Assembly (NCBI GenBank): GCA_000720375.1
Contig: JOAA01000039.1
Span: forward strand, 25,294 to 89,293
Source: Rhodococcus rhodnii
GTDB lineage: Bacteria; Actinomycetota; Actinomycetes; Mycobacteriales; Pseudonocardiaceae
DNA: 64,000 nt
Direction of reading: 5' to 3'
Shown: positions 1 through 8,680 of the stretch, piece by piece
How the letters are laid out: each line of letters begins with the position of its first letter
Position numbering within the stretch: position 1 is the first letter of the stretch
Made by a program: the position numbers and the translations under genes
The notes under the pieces: generated by a model
Told to the model about the DNA's origin: nothing
What the model saw: the letters and a program-made list of their open reading frames with translations, nothing else
The model's database searches: none

Positions 1-934
1 GTGTCTCGTACCGCAGCACCTCGTTCACGGCATCGGTGGCGCGTTCAGGTTCGTCCATGAACAGTCTGCGTTGCTCTGGATGCCGCAGCAGGGCGTACGT
101 ACCACCGGCGATGAGATTGACCGTGGTGTCGAAGCCTGCGACCAGAATCAGCCCGACGAGTCCGATGATGTCCCGTGCGGCCAAGGGCCTTCCCGCCACC
201 TCCACCTGCAGCAGCGCACTGATCAGGTCGTCGCCGGGGTCGCGGGCACGCTGGGCGAGCAACGCGCCGAAGTAGTGGGTCATCTCAGCCACGACGGCAC
301 GGACGCGGCGCCGTTCGGTCAGCGTCCGCATGCCGTCGAGTGTTCCGGTGAGCGCCGTCCCCCACCGGACGAAGCGCCGGTGCTCGGCCTCAGACAGGCC
401 GAGCAGGGCACAGATCACGCTGATCGGTACCCGGATCGCGAAGTCCTCGACGAGGTCGAACGGGCCGCCTCGGGGCAGCGCGTCGAGCCGCTCGTCGACC
501 ATCCGCTCGACGTGCGACCGGCGCTCACGCAAAGCCTTGGGGCTGAACCAGGGCGCGACCAGCCGGCGCAGTTCGGTGTGCCGCGGCGGGTTCATCGTGA
601 GGATGGACTGTTCCATCGGGTGGACCAGGGTGCGTTCGTCGTCCGGGCGGATGTTCCAATCGACGCCGACGTGGTCGGCCGCAGGCTCGACCTGGAACCG
701 CGGATCCCGCAGGATCGACTTCGCGGCGTCGTGCGAAGCCGCGATATGAAGCCCCACAACGTGTTTGCTCACCGGACCGCGGGCCCGGATCCGCTCATAG
801 GCGGGATATGGATCAGCCAATGCCCTGCGGCCCAACACCCTGGCCATCGGGTCACCAGTGGCCGCGAGGGCGCCGACCAGCGCGCGCATGGCGAGCATCC
901 GAGCTGCCAGCCCGCTTTCCCGTGCCGTTCCCAT
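1..934 (-). CDS. Cytochrome P450, partial (3' end beyond window)
   Basis: Reverse-strand frame beginning at an ATG (934-932), open to the left edge, giving about 311 residues. It reads as a soluble bacterial P450: an N-terminal ADPYPAYERIR segment, a C-helix region MNPPRHTELRRLV, the oxygen-binding I-helix motif LVAGFDTTVN near residue 270, and the start of the K-helix ExxR motif (NEVLRYET) at the window edge. The heme-cysteine loop lies outside the window, so an intact C-terminus cannot be confirmed. It should act as a monooxygenase supplied by a ferredoxin encoded elsewhere. The start lies 9 bases after the stop of the glycosyltransferase and is preceded by a GAGGAGCG ribosome-binding site, so the two genes are one leftward transcript. 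Function on the cluster product is inferred from position. Confidence 0.9.
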   Translation of the reverse strand, partial: MGTARESGLAARMLAMRALVGALAATGDPMARVLGRRALADPYPAYERIRARGPVSKHVVGLHIAASHDAAKSILRDPRFQVEPAADHVGVDWNIRPDDERTLVHPMEQSILTMNPPRHTELRRLVAPWFSPKALRERRSHVERMVDERLDALPRGGPFDLVEDFAIRVPISVICALLGLSEAEHRRFVRWGTALTGTLDGMRTLTERRRVRAVVAEMTHYFGALLAQRARDPGDDLISALLQVEVAGRPLAARDIIGLVGLILVAGFDTTVNLIAGGTYALLRHPEQRRLFMDEPERATDAVNEVLRYET

Positions 935-943
935 GATCGCTCC

Positions 944-2188
944 TCAATGGTGCCGACGGGTGATCGCGTCGATTGCTCGGGCAGCACCGTCCTCCGCGGC
1001 GATCGCGCGGCTCGCTGCGACGGCGTTGTCGCGGTAGGCCCGATTCGAGACTGCGGCCTTGATCGCGGCGGCCAGGCTGTCGACGGACATCCGCTTCAGC
1101 GGAATCGCAGGCGTCGCAACACCCATCGCGGACATCCGCGCGGCCCAGAACGGCTGGTCAGCCAGAACGGGCATGGGTATGGTCGGGACGCCGGCCCGCA
1201 ACGCCGCCGCGGCGGTTCCGGCCCCGGCGTGATGCGCGACCGCCGCCATCCGCGGGAAAAGCCAATCGTGTGGCGCCTCATCGATAGTGATCACGTCGTC
1301 CGCCACCACGGACAGTTCGGCCCAGCCGGCCTGGATCACCCCACGGACACCGGCCTCACGCAGTGCGGCGAGCACCAGGGCACTCAGTTCCGCCGAGTTG
1401 TCCAGATTCCGGCTGCCGAAGCCGACATAGACCGGCGCGGGCCCGGAGTCGAGGAAATCGGCCAGCCGGTCCGGTGGCGTCCAGTTCTTCGCCCGCCACG
1501 GCCACCAGTAGCCGACAACCTCAAGTTCCGTTCGCCAGTCCGCAGGCCGGGGCAGCACGCTGGGGCTGTATCCGTGCAGAACCGGCCAGTTCTCCATCCG
1601 GGACCGCAGTTCGCGGGCCGACAGCCGGGGCAGGCCGAAATCGGCTCGAATATCCTTGATCAAGCCATTGAACAATCGCCCCATCATATCAATGGTCAAC
1701 CGGCCGGCCGCAAGATTACCCCACCGTCCCATGGAACGCCCGACCGCGATGACCGAGGGCGGGAACTCCCGGGTCGGAAACACCGGCTGCAGGAAAACAC
1801 CCATACTGGGAACCCGCATTCCATCGGCGACATGAATGGCCAAAACGGCTGGCATCGATAACAGCATCAAGTCCACTCCGCGCTGGGCAGCGGCGTGAAT
1901 TCCGTCGAGCAGTTCCCTGGTTTCCGCAGCGATGGCGCGCAGCAACCGGGGGAACTCGAACGGGCCGGACCATGCCCGGCCTGCCTGCCCGGACTGCGTC
2001 CACGACCCGGCCGCACGCGGATCGCCTGGCAACCCCCTGAACTCGATACCGCAGGCACTGACCAGGTCTTCGAATGGCTGATAGGCGGCGATCGCCACCT
2101 CGTGCCCCGCTTCGCGCAGCGCCACGCCAAGGCCCGTGTAGGGCGCGACATCACCCCGCGTCCCCACCGCGGCGATCATGATCCGCAC
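944..2188 (-). CDS. GT1-family glycosyltransferase (sterol/antibiotic type)
   Basis: A 414-residue protein with a GT-B fold. The N-terminus MRIMIAAVGTRGDVAPYTGLG is the GT28/GT1 start seen in sterol and glycopeptide glycosyltransferases. The C-terminal donor-binding segment contains HHAGAGTAAAALRAGVPTI and ADQPFWA at roughly residues 319-346. It should transfer a nucleotide-activated sugar to a lipophilic or aromatic acceptor. The GTG start at 2188 was chosen because MRIMIAAVG is the usual first strand of the family; an upstream in-frame ATG would add 14 unlikely residues. It is co-transcribed with the P450 below and divergent from the 2430 operon, so it probably belongs to the same pathway. 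The sugar and acceptor cannot be read from the sequence. Confidence 0.88.
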   Translation of the reverse strand: MRIMIAAVGTRGDVAPYTGLGVALREAGHEVAIAAYQPFEDLVSACGIEFRGLPGDPRAAGSWTQSGQAGRAWSGPFEFPRLLRAIAAETRELLDGIHAAAQRGVDLMLLSMPAVLAIHVADGMRVPSMGVFLQPVFPTREFPPSVIAVGRSMGRWGNLAAGRLTIDMMGRLFNGLIKDIRADFGLPRLSARELRSRMENWPVLHGYSPSVLPRPADWRTELEVVGYWWPWRAKNWTPPDRLADFLDSGPAPVYVGFGSRNLDNSAELSALVLAALREAGVRGVIQAGWAELSVVADDVITIDEAPHDWLFPRMAAVAHHAGAGTAAAALRAGVPTIPMPVLADQPFWAARMSAMGVATPAIPLKRMSVDSLAAAIKAAVSNRAYRDNAVAASRAIAAEDGAARAIDAITRRHH

Positions 2189-2429
2189 GTGTAGACCCCC
2201 ATTCGACTTCGCCCCAAATTCCACCCTCACGGATTCACGATTCTGCCGTAATGAGGCATGACACGGAAGCGACGGAGAAGCTCGCGACAGAAGACTGGGG
2301 TGGGGCGATAGGGGTGACCAATGCTACGTTGATCTTATCGTCACCGAATGACCGGCCAGAACGGAAGACTCTTCTCGCCGAGAACGCGACATTTGCCTGG
2401 GACGCATACCGAGTCGGGGACAGATCTGG
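2189..2429. promoter_or_regulatory. Divergent intergenic region of the biosynthetic cluster
   Basis: About 240 bases between the leftward glycosyltransferase and the rightward 12-gene operon. It must carry both promoters. I could not pick a convincing -35/-10 pair or a clear palindrome. A small open frame at 2251-2442 overlaps the next start and has no recognisable content. Confidence 0.4.
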
Positions 2430-5117
2430 ATGCGAATACTGACCAATTCAAGTCATTGCGCCGACATCCGCGAATACGGGGGTGCGAAGGCGCGCGGACT
2501 TTACGACCTGGCCGATGCCGGGCTGAACGTGCCCCGCTGGGCGGTACTGGGCACGGACGTCTACCGCGATCCGCGCACCACCGGCCAGGTGGGCGACAGG
2601 CTGGCCGAGTTGCTCGGTATGTCCACTGTAGACAACTTGGCGGCTGTGTCCGCCCGGATCGCCGACCTCTTCGCGGAACTGTCCCTGCCCGGTGCGGTCA
2701 TCGAACTCGCCGAGCAGGCGTACCACCACGTGGGCGCCGCACGGGTGGCAGTACGTTCGTCAGGCGAGGAGGAGGACGGCAGCGAGTTCTCGTTCGCCGG
2801 CCAGTTCGCGACTTTCCTCAATGTCGCCAGTGTGAGCGAGCTGTGTGAGCGCCTGAAGTCGTGCTGGGCATCGGTGTTCTCCGAGCGTGCCCTGCGATAC
2901 CGGCTCGAACACGGGCTGCCGCCGCACGGGGCGGCCTGCGCGGTGATCGTGCAGGAAATGGTGGACTCCGATCGCAGCGGCGTGTTGTTCACCGCCGATC
3001 CGATCACCGGCGGCCGGGACACATACGTGATCAGCTCGGTATACGGGTTGGGCGAAGGGCTGGTGTCCGGTGCGGTGGACGCGGACACGATCACGCTCGA
3101 GGCCACCAGCGGAGCGGTGGTGCGTACGGTGATCGGTGAGAAGCGAGAGCGGTTCGCCGCCGGCACGACCGGCAGCGGCTGCGCCGTGGTGCCGGTCCCG
3201 TCAGCTGAACGTGACTTGCTTTCCTTGAGTGACAAGGACATCGCACGGTTGCGCGAGGCCGGTGCGCGGATCACCGAGGCATTCCAGGCGCCGCAGGACA
3301 TCGAGTGGGCCATCGCGGACGACTCGGTGTGGATCCTGCAAAGCAGGCCGATCACCACCCGCCAGCCGGCGCACGGCGAAGCAGTCGTGGCCGAACAGGC
3401 CGGTGACGGCGAGTTCCGGATCTGGGACAACGCCAACATCATCGAGAGCTTCAGCGGTATCACCTCGCCGCTGACCTTCAGCTTCGCCGCGGATGTCTAT
3501 GCCCGAATCTACTGGCACTACGCCAAGGATCTGCGAGTACCGGCCGCGCAACTGCGGCAGATGGACGACTGGCTGCCGCACCTGCTCGGTCATTTCCACG
3601 GCCGCGTGTACTACAACCTGTTGCACTGGTATCGAATGGTTCGGCTGGCACCGGTCTACCCGCTCAACCGGAAGGTGCTGGAGGCATCGCTCGGTGTGGA
3701 CGAGCCGCTTGCCGACGACGTGGCCGAAAGCCTTTACCCGTACACGTTCTCCTCGCCGCTACGCCGGCGATGGTCCCGAACGGTGACGACTGTCACGTTC
3801 ACCAAGCGATTCTTGAGCATGAACCGTTTGGTCCGGCAGTTCATCCGCTACTTCTACCGGGCATACCGCGAGTTCGACAACGTCGACTACGACGCGCTGC
3901 CGGGTTCGGAGGTCTACCGCCGGTTCCGGTCACTGGAACGCGAGCTGATCGCGAAGTGGGGACCGATGATGGCGTTGGACGCGTCCCTGCTCATCTCGTT
4001 CGGCGCGCTGCACCTGTTGACCAAGCGATGGCTGCCGGACGCCCCGGAATGGTTCACGCCCGCGATCGCCAACCCCGGTCCAGACGTGGAGTCGGCCGAG
4101 CCCGCGCGTGCGCTGCTCGAGCTCGCCGCGACGGTGCGGGCCGACCCGGAATTGACAAGGCTGCTCACCACAACGTCCCCTGCTGATATCCGGGAAGCGT
4201 TGGCCGGCAACGACTTTCTCGCCGCCATCGACGACTACACCGAGCGCTACGGCTACCGCAGTGCGGACGAGTTGAAACTCGAAGTGCCGGATCTGCGCGA
4301 GGATCCGACCAGCCTGTTCACCATGCTGCGCGGCGCGTTGGCCGAACCGCCTGCCACATCCACCGACGAGGCGGAGGCCTACTTGCGTGAGCACCTGCGC
4401 GGGCCGCGCCGGTGGGCGTACGAGGTCGTGCGCCGCAAGACCCGCAGCGGCCTGCTGAACCGGGAACGCTTGCGGTTCTGCCGAACCCGGGCATTCGGCT
4501 CGGCCAAGCGCATGCTGCGCGCGATGGGGCGGGACATGGCCCGGGCCGGCGTCATCGAGAACTGGGACGACGTCTTCATGCTCCGTCTCGCGGAAGTGCG
4601 CGCGGTGTTCGAGAACCCCGCCGCCATACCAGATCTGCGCAAACTGGTCGCGGTACGCAAGCGGCAGCGGCTCGCCGACGAGCAACTGCGCGCACCATCC
4701 CGGTTCGAGACAACAGGTTCCGACTACGCACCGGACATCCTGGCGCATGCGGGATGGGCGACTGGCGACGCCCGACGAACCGGGGTGCGCGAGTTGCGCG
4801 GGACACCCTCGTGTCCGGGCGTGGCCGAAGGTCCCGCAGTCGTCACCGACTCGCCGCTCAATGTCGACGGCGGCATTCTGGTGACTTATCGCACTGACCC
4901 CGGCTGGGTGACCGCGCTTCCCTCCGCGGCCGCGCTCGTGATCGAACGGGGCAGTCCGCTCACCCATGTCGCCATCGTCGCCCGCGAACTGGGGATTCCC
5001 ACGGTGGTCCAGGTCAGCGCAGTGACCACGGAGATCCGCACCGGCATGCGGGTGCGGATCGACGGTGGGGCGGGCACGATCACCGTGCTCGACGAAGGCA
5101 AGGAGTCGGTCGGATGA
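2430..5117 (+). CDS. PEP-synthase/rifampin-phosphotransferase-like dikinase
   Basis: An 895-residue protein with the order seen in rifampin phosphotransferase: an ATP-grasp domain (about 1-315), a helical substrate domain (about 330-780) and a swivelling phosphohistidine domain (about 790-895). Visible motifs are VRSSGEEEDGSEF (108-120), FAGQF (122-126), QEMVDSDRSGVLFTADP (175-191), GLGEGLVSG (206-214), and RGSPLTHVAIVARELGIP, whose His846 is the expected phosphocarrier. Such enzymes cleave ATP to AMP and Pi and pass the beta-phosphate through the histidine to a hydroxyl or to pyruvate. The middle domain resembles the antibiotic-binding domain of RPH in size rather than a PEP-synthase C-terminal barrel, so a small-molecule substrate is likely. 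It is the first gene of the operon and overlaps the next by ATGA. It could be a biosynthetic kinase or a self-resistance enzyme. Confidence 0.85.
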   Translation: MRILTNSSHCADIREYGGAKARGLYDLADAGLNVPRWAVLGTDVYRDPRTTGQVGDRLAELLGMSTVDNLAAVSARIADLFAELSLPGAVIELAEQAYHHVGAARVAVRSSGEEEDGSEFSFAGQFATFLNVASVSELCERLKSCWASVFSERALRYRLEHGLPPHGAACAVIVQEMVDSDRSGVLFTADPITGGRDTYVISSVYGLGEGLVSGAVDADTITLEATSGAVVRTVIGEKRERFAAGTTGSGCAVVPVPSAERDLLSLSDKDIARLREAGARITEAFQAPQDIEWAIADDSVWILQSRPITTRQPAHGEAVVAEQAGDGEFRIWDNANIIESFSGITSPLTFSFAADVYARIYWHYAKDLRVPAAQLRQMDDWLPHLLGHFHGRVYYNLLHWYRMVRLAPVYPLNRKVLEASLGVDEPLADDVAESLYPYTFSSPLRRRWSRTVTTVTFTKRFLSMNRLVRQFIRYFYRAYREFDNVDYDALPGSEVYRRFRSLERELIAKWGPMMALDASLLISFGALHLLTKRWLPDAPEWFTPAIANPGPDVESAEPARALLELAATVRADPELTRLLTTTSPADIREALAGNDFLAAIDDYTERYGYRSADELKLEVPDLREDPTSLFTMLRGALAEPPATSTDEAEAYLREHLRGPRRWAYEVVRRKTRSGLLNRERLRFCRTRAFGSAKRMLRAMGRDMARAGVIENWDDVFMLRLAEVRAVFENPAAIPDLRKLVAVRKRQRLADEQLRAPSRFETTGSDYAPDILAHAGWATGDARRTGVRELRGTPSCPGVAEGPAVVTDSPLNVDGGILVTYRTDPGWVTALPSAAALVIERGSPLTHVAIVARELGIPTVVQVSAVTTEIRTGMRVRIDGGAGTITVLDEGKESVG

Positions 5118-6778
5118 CGAACGCGCTCCGGGCCTGGCTGACCGATCCACATCCCAGTCGCGGCGTGCACCTCGCCGAGGACGCCGGTGGCTGGACGTTC
5201 CACTCGTACCCGGATCTCGCGAGCTCGGCCCGGCGGGTCGCGACCGCGCTGATCGATGACGGGGTGCGGCCCGGCGATGTGGTGTGCGTCCTGATGCCGA
5301 CCGGTTTTCAGTGCCTGTCTGCGATCTTCGGCGCATGGGTGGCCGGTGCGGCGGTCTGCCTGGTCGCTCCGCCCGCGTTCGCCACGACGGCCGGCTATCC
5401 GGCGCAGGCAGCCGCGATCCTGCGGCAGGCGGCGCCGGTGCTGACCGTCGTCTCCGAAGACCTGGCACCGTTGGCCGCGCAGGCGCTGGCCATGGCCGGG
5501 CTGCCGGGCCGCGAGTGGATCTGGCGGGAGGCCGCAGGCCGCGCCGAGCTCCGCGAGCCCGCTGACCTCGCACTGCTGCAGTTCACGTCGGGTTCGAGCG
5601 GACAGTCCAGTGGTGTCCGAGTCACCTGGGACAACCTGATGGCCAACATCGAGCTGATCCAGCACTGGCTGACTTGGCGGGACGGCGACAGCGCCGTCTC
5701 CTGGCTGCCGCTGTACCACGATATGGGGCTGATCGGCTGTCTGCTCACCACCGTGGCCGGCCAGGGTGATCTCTCGCTGATGCGGCCGGCTCAGTTCATC
5801 CGTGACCCCTACCGCTGGCTCGACCGCCTCACGACAGCCACCCACACCGCGTCCCCGCCGTTCGGATTCGACTACACCACCCGGCGGCTGCGGCCGGACC
5901 GACTGTCTGGAATGGACCTTTCGCGGTGGCGAACCGCCATCGTGGGGGCGGAACCGATCGACCCAGGAGTCTTGGAACGCTTCGCGCTGCTGGCCGAACC
6001 GGCCGGGTTCACCAGCGCGGTGTATCTGCCCGCATACGGCTTGGCCGAGGCCACGCTCGCGGTCAGCGGCGACGCCGCCAACGCTGCCCCATTGCTCGCT
6101 CGCCCCGCCCCTGAGTCGCTCCGCTTCGGCGAGAAGGTACACGTCGCCGAGACCGGTCGGCTCGGCACGCGGCGAGCGGAGCCTGGCTGGCTGGTCGGCT
6201 GCGGCACCCCAGGCCCCGGTGTCGAACTCGCCGTGCTCGACCACGCTGGACGACCGTTACCCGAAGGGCACCTTGGCGAGATCGCGGTGACCGGCCGGTC
6301 CACGACGCACGGCTATCAGGCCGGCCGAGCCGGCTCGTCGACCCGGTACGTCGACGGCCAGCTGCGCACCGGCGATGCCGGGTTCGTCCACAGTGGTCAG
6401 CTTTTCGTGCTCGGCCGGATGGGCGACAGCCTGAAGGTGCGTGGCCGCAGCGTCTATGTCGAGGATCTGGAGTCCACAGTGGTGGCCGAGACCGGATTGG
6501 CGCGGTCGAAGTGCGCGGTGGTCAGCATGGCCGGCGGGCCGTCCACCGGTGTCGTGCTGTTCGCCGAGGCGCCGGACGGGCGCTGGGCCGAGCAAGCGTA
6601 CCGGGTGTTGCGCGCGCAACTCGGACCGGAGGTGGAGATTCGTGTGGTGGCCGGCGGTAGCGGGCTGATCCGGCGCACGTCGAGCGGCAAGCCGCGGCGG
6701 CGGCACATGTGGGAGCGGCTGCGGGCCGGTCGGCTCGTCGACGCACGGACACTGCTGGCGACAGAGGGTGGGGCATGA
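5114..6778 (+). CDS. Fatty-acyl-AMP ligase (FAAL)
   Basis: A 554-residue ANL-superfamily adenylating enzyme. The ATP loop is LLQFTSGSSGQSSGV (about 154-168), where the usual PKG is QSSG. The FAAL/acyl-ligase signature SWLPLYHDMGLIG is at 196-208. The A7/A8 region LRTGDAGF...GRMGDSLKVRGRSVYVEDLE follows, and the C-terminal SSGKPRRRHMWERL carries the catalytic lysine (about 526). FAALs form an acyl-adenylate and hand it to a carrier-protein phosphopantetheine rather than to CoA. The carrier protein two genes downstream (8408) is the obvious partner. The ATG overlaps the stop of the preceding gene and the stop overlaps the next ATG. The acid substrate is unknown. Confidence 0.88.
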   Translation: MTNALRAWLTDPHPSRGVHLAEDAGGWTFHSYPDLASSARRVATALIDDGVRPGDVVCVLMPTGFQCLSAIFGAWVAGAAVCLVAPPAFATTAGYPAQAAAILRQAAPVLTVVSEDLAPLAAQALAMAGLPGREWIWREAAGRAELREPADLALLQFTSGSSGQSSGVRVTWDNLMANIELIQHWLTWRDGDSAVSWLPLYHDMGLIGCLLTTVAGQGDLSLMRPAQFIRDPYRWLDRLTTATHTASPPFGFDYTTRRLRPDRLSGMDLSRWRTAIVGAEPIDPGVLERFALLAEPAGFTSAVYLPAYGLAEATLAVSGDAANAAPLLARPAPESLRFGEKVHVAETGRLGTRRAEPGWLVGCGTPGPGVELAVLDHAGRPLPEGHLGEIAVTGRSTTHGYQAGRAGSSTRYVDGQLRTGDAGFVHSGQLFVLGRMGDSLKVRGRSVYVEDLESTVVAETGLARSKCAVVSMAGGPSTGVVLFAEAPDGRWAEQAYRVLRAQLGPEVEIRVVAGGSGLIRRTSSGKPRRRHMWERLRAGRLVDARTLLATEGGA

Positions 6779-8403
6779 TCCTGGACGTCGAATACCTGCG
6801 GGATCTGCTGGCGCGGACCATGGACCGGGTGGACGCGCCGGACGGCTGTGCGGTGCTGCTGGAGGGATCGATCGCCGAGGGATTCGGCAACTCCTCGTCG
6901 GATATCGACTTCCTTGTCATCGTGGACGAGGCGGCCGACCAGCCGACGATGCCCTCGATCCTGTTCATCGACGGCCGGCGGGTGGAAGTGCGCACCCGTT
7001 CGGCACGGCAACTCGCCGAGCAGTTCGATCACGTCCGCGCCGCGGCCGCCACCCGCCGGGTGGTGAAGCTCTCGGAGGACGTGCTCAACCGGTGTCAACG
7101 ACTGCTGCACGGAGTTCCGTTACGCGACAAGGAACTCATCGGCCGAGTCCAGGGGTTGTTCGACCACCGCGAGTTCGCCGGCGTCATGCGGACATGGTGG
7201 GCGCACCGGGCACGGCAGGCCATGCGGTACGCCATCGCGTTGGCCGAAATGCACGACTATGACGAGGCGGTGAGCTGGGCACGGGCCGCGCTGACATCGG
7301 GCGCCAAATCGTGGGCCGCTGGGCGTGGTGAGACCTACCTCGAGCCGAAATGGCTGCCACTGCAACTGGACCGGCTGGGCGGCGACGAATCCGCGGAGTT
7401 CCGGGCCTTGGAATCCCGGACACCGGATCTGCTGCCGTCGGACTACCTTGCCGCGTGCCGCGAACTGCTCGCGGCGTTCGGAATCGATGGCATCACACCG
7501 GCAGGCCAGCAGATCACGGTTGAGCGCGCGCCGGGAGTGACCACGTGGCCGATCGGCGAACGGGTGCATGTGGTCCGTGACAAGCGGGACGTGTTCGTGT
7601 TCGGCGACCAGGCCGGTCGGACATGGCAGTCAGTCGTGTTCGGCCGCCCACTCGCCGATGTGCTGTCCCGGATGTCGTCGGACGCCACGGCGTCGATGGC
7701 GCAGTTCGTCCGGCTGGGGCTCGTCCGGCTGGCGTGGCACGGAAACAGGATCCTCCCGTCGCTCCCCCTCAGCGCGCCGACCGGCCCGATCACTCCGCCG
7801 CCGAGCAGGGTCCGGCCGATCGTGACACTCGGCGGCGCGGTGGTCGCCCGCGAGGCCGCCATCGACCTCGTTCCGTTGCCAGCCAGGCGTTTCGGTGCGG
7901 CCGCGATGACACTGGTCTGGTCCAACGTGCTGATCGAGAACGCGCGGGAGGACCTCGACGGCGCACTGGACCGGGGCCAGTGGCGGGTCGCCGAACTGAC
8001 CGCGCGCCGCGTCGTGCAGGCTTGCCTGCGGGGTTTGCTGAGCGCGCACGGGGTGAACCCGCTGCCGCCCGACTCGGATCTGATCCGTCGGCTGCCCCTG
8101 CTCGACTCACTGGCCGACGAGATCGCGACGGCCGCACGAGAGCTTGACCACGTCGTCATCAACGATGCCGGGCAAGGAAGCGACGTGCTGGTCCGGGTGG
8201 AGAGATTCGTGGCACGCGTCCGCGCCGACATCGACGCCCGGGCGTTCCCGGCCAGCTTCCACTCCGAGGACGCATGGCAGGCCACTTTGGACATCGGATA
8301 CGACTGGTTGCGGCTTGGCGCCTACCTGGCGGCGGAGCTGCCGATCGACGAAGCGCGAGACCTGCTCACCAGCGGTGGAGCACAACCCCACACGGTCGAC
8401 TGA
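6775..8403 (+). CDS. Nucleotidyltransferase-domain protein, 542 aa
   Basis: The N-terminus holds a pol-beta-type nucleotidyltransferase signature: GS at residues 31-32 followed by SSDIDFLVIVD with Asp43 and Asp45 as metal ligands. The remaining ~480 residues are largely helical and match no family I can name. Members of this fold transfer AMP or another nucleotide to small molecules (aminoglycosides, lincosamides) or proteins. Its ATG overlaps the ligase stop (ATGA), and the carrier protein starts 4 bases after its stop, so it is translated with the acyl-loading genes. It may nucleotidylate an intermediate, or the fold may have been reused. The start is fixed by the overlap. Confidence 0.75.
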   Translation: MILDVEYLRDLLARTMDRVDAPDGCAVLLEGSIAEGFGNSSSDIDFLVIVDEAADQPTMPSILFIDGRRVEVRTRSARQLAEQFDHVRAAAATRRVVKLSEDVLNRCQRLLHGVPLRDKELIGRVQGLFDHREFAGVMRTWWAHRARQAMRYAIALAEMHDYDEAVSWARAALTSGAKSWAAGRGETYLEPKWLPLQLDRLGGDESAEFRALESRTPDLLPSDYLAACRELLAAFGIDGITPAGQQITVERAPGVTTWPIGERVHVVRDKRDVFVFGDQAGRTWQSVVFGRPLADVLSRMSSDATASMAQFVRLGLVRLAWHGNRILPSLPLSAPTGPITPPPSRVRPIVTLGGAVVAREAAIDLVPLPARRFGAAAMTLVWSNVLIENAREDLDGALDRGQWRVAELTARRVVQACLRGLLSAHGVNPLPPDSDLIRRLPLLDSLADEIATAARELDHVVINDAGQGSDVLVRVERFVARVRADIDARAFPASFHSEDAWQATLDIGYDWLRLGAYLAAELPIDEARDLLTSGGAQPHTVD

Positions 8404-8407
8404 ACGG

Positions 8408-8680
8408 ATGGTGATGCCAGTGGCAGCCAGCGAACATCAACTGCGCCAGGAGACCCACGCGCTCGTCGGGGCCATGGCACCGCAACCGACGTCCGAGCTG
8501 ACCGACCGCACCCGGCTGGTCGGCGATCTGGGCTACGACTCGGTCCGGTTGATCGAGCTGATGATGGCGCTGGAGCAGATGTTCGATCTGCCGCGGGTCG
8601 AACAGGACATTGTGGACCCGGCGGGCACCGTCGGCGATGTGGTCCGGTTGGTGCTGGAGATCAACGGGAGGCCGGCATGA
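8408..8680 (+). CDS. Acyl carrier protein
   Basis: A 90-residue, acidic, stand-alone carrier protein. The phosphopantetheine site is GDLGYDSVRLIEL with Ser45; the helices before and after fit the four-helix ACP fold. It should be loaded by the FAAL upstream and present the acyl thioester to the SDR and AfsA-like proteins downstream. ATG 8408 and ATG 8414 are both possible starts, and the difference does not touch the fold. The stop overlaps the next gene's ATG. No other carrier, ketosynthase or NRPS module is in the operon. Confidence 0.9.
   Translation: MVMPVAASEHQLRQETHALVGAMAPQPTSELTDRTRLVGDLGYDSVRLIELMMALEQMFDLPRVEQDIVDPAGTVGDVVRLVLEINGRPA

Noticed and set aside
71..1861. 596-codon open frame on the plus strand
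   Set aside because: It is antisense to the P450 and glycosyltransferase, which have full family motifs; the translation is Arg/Gly/Pro-rich and matches no family.
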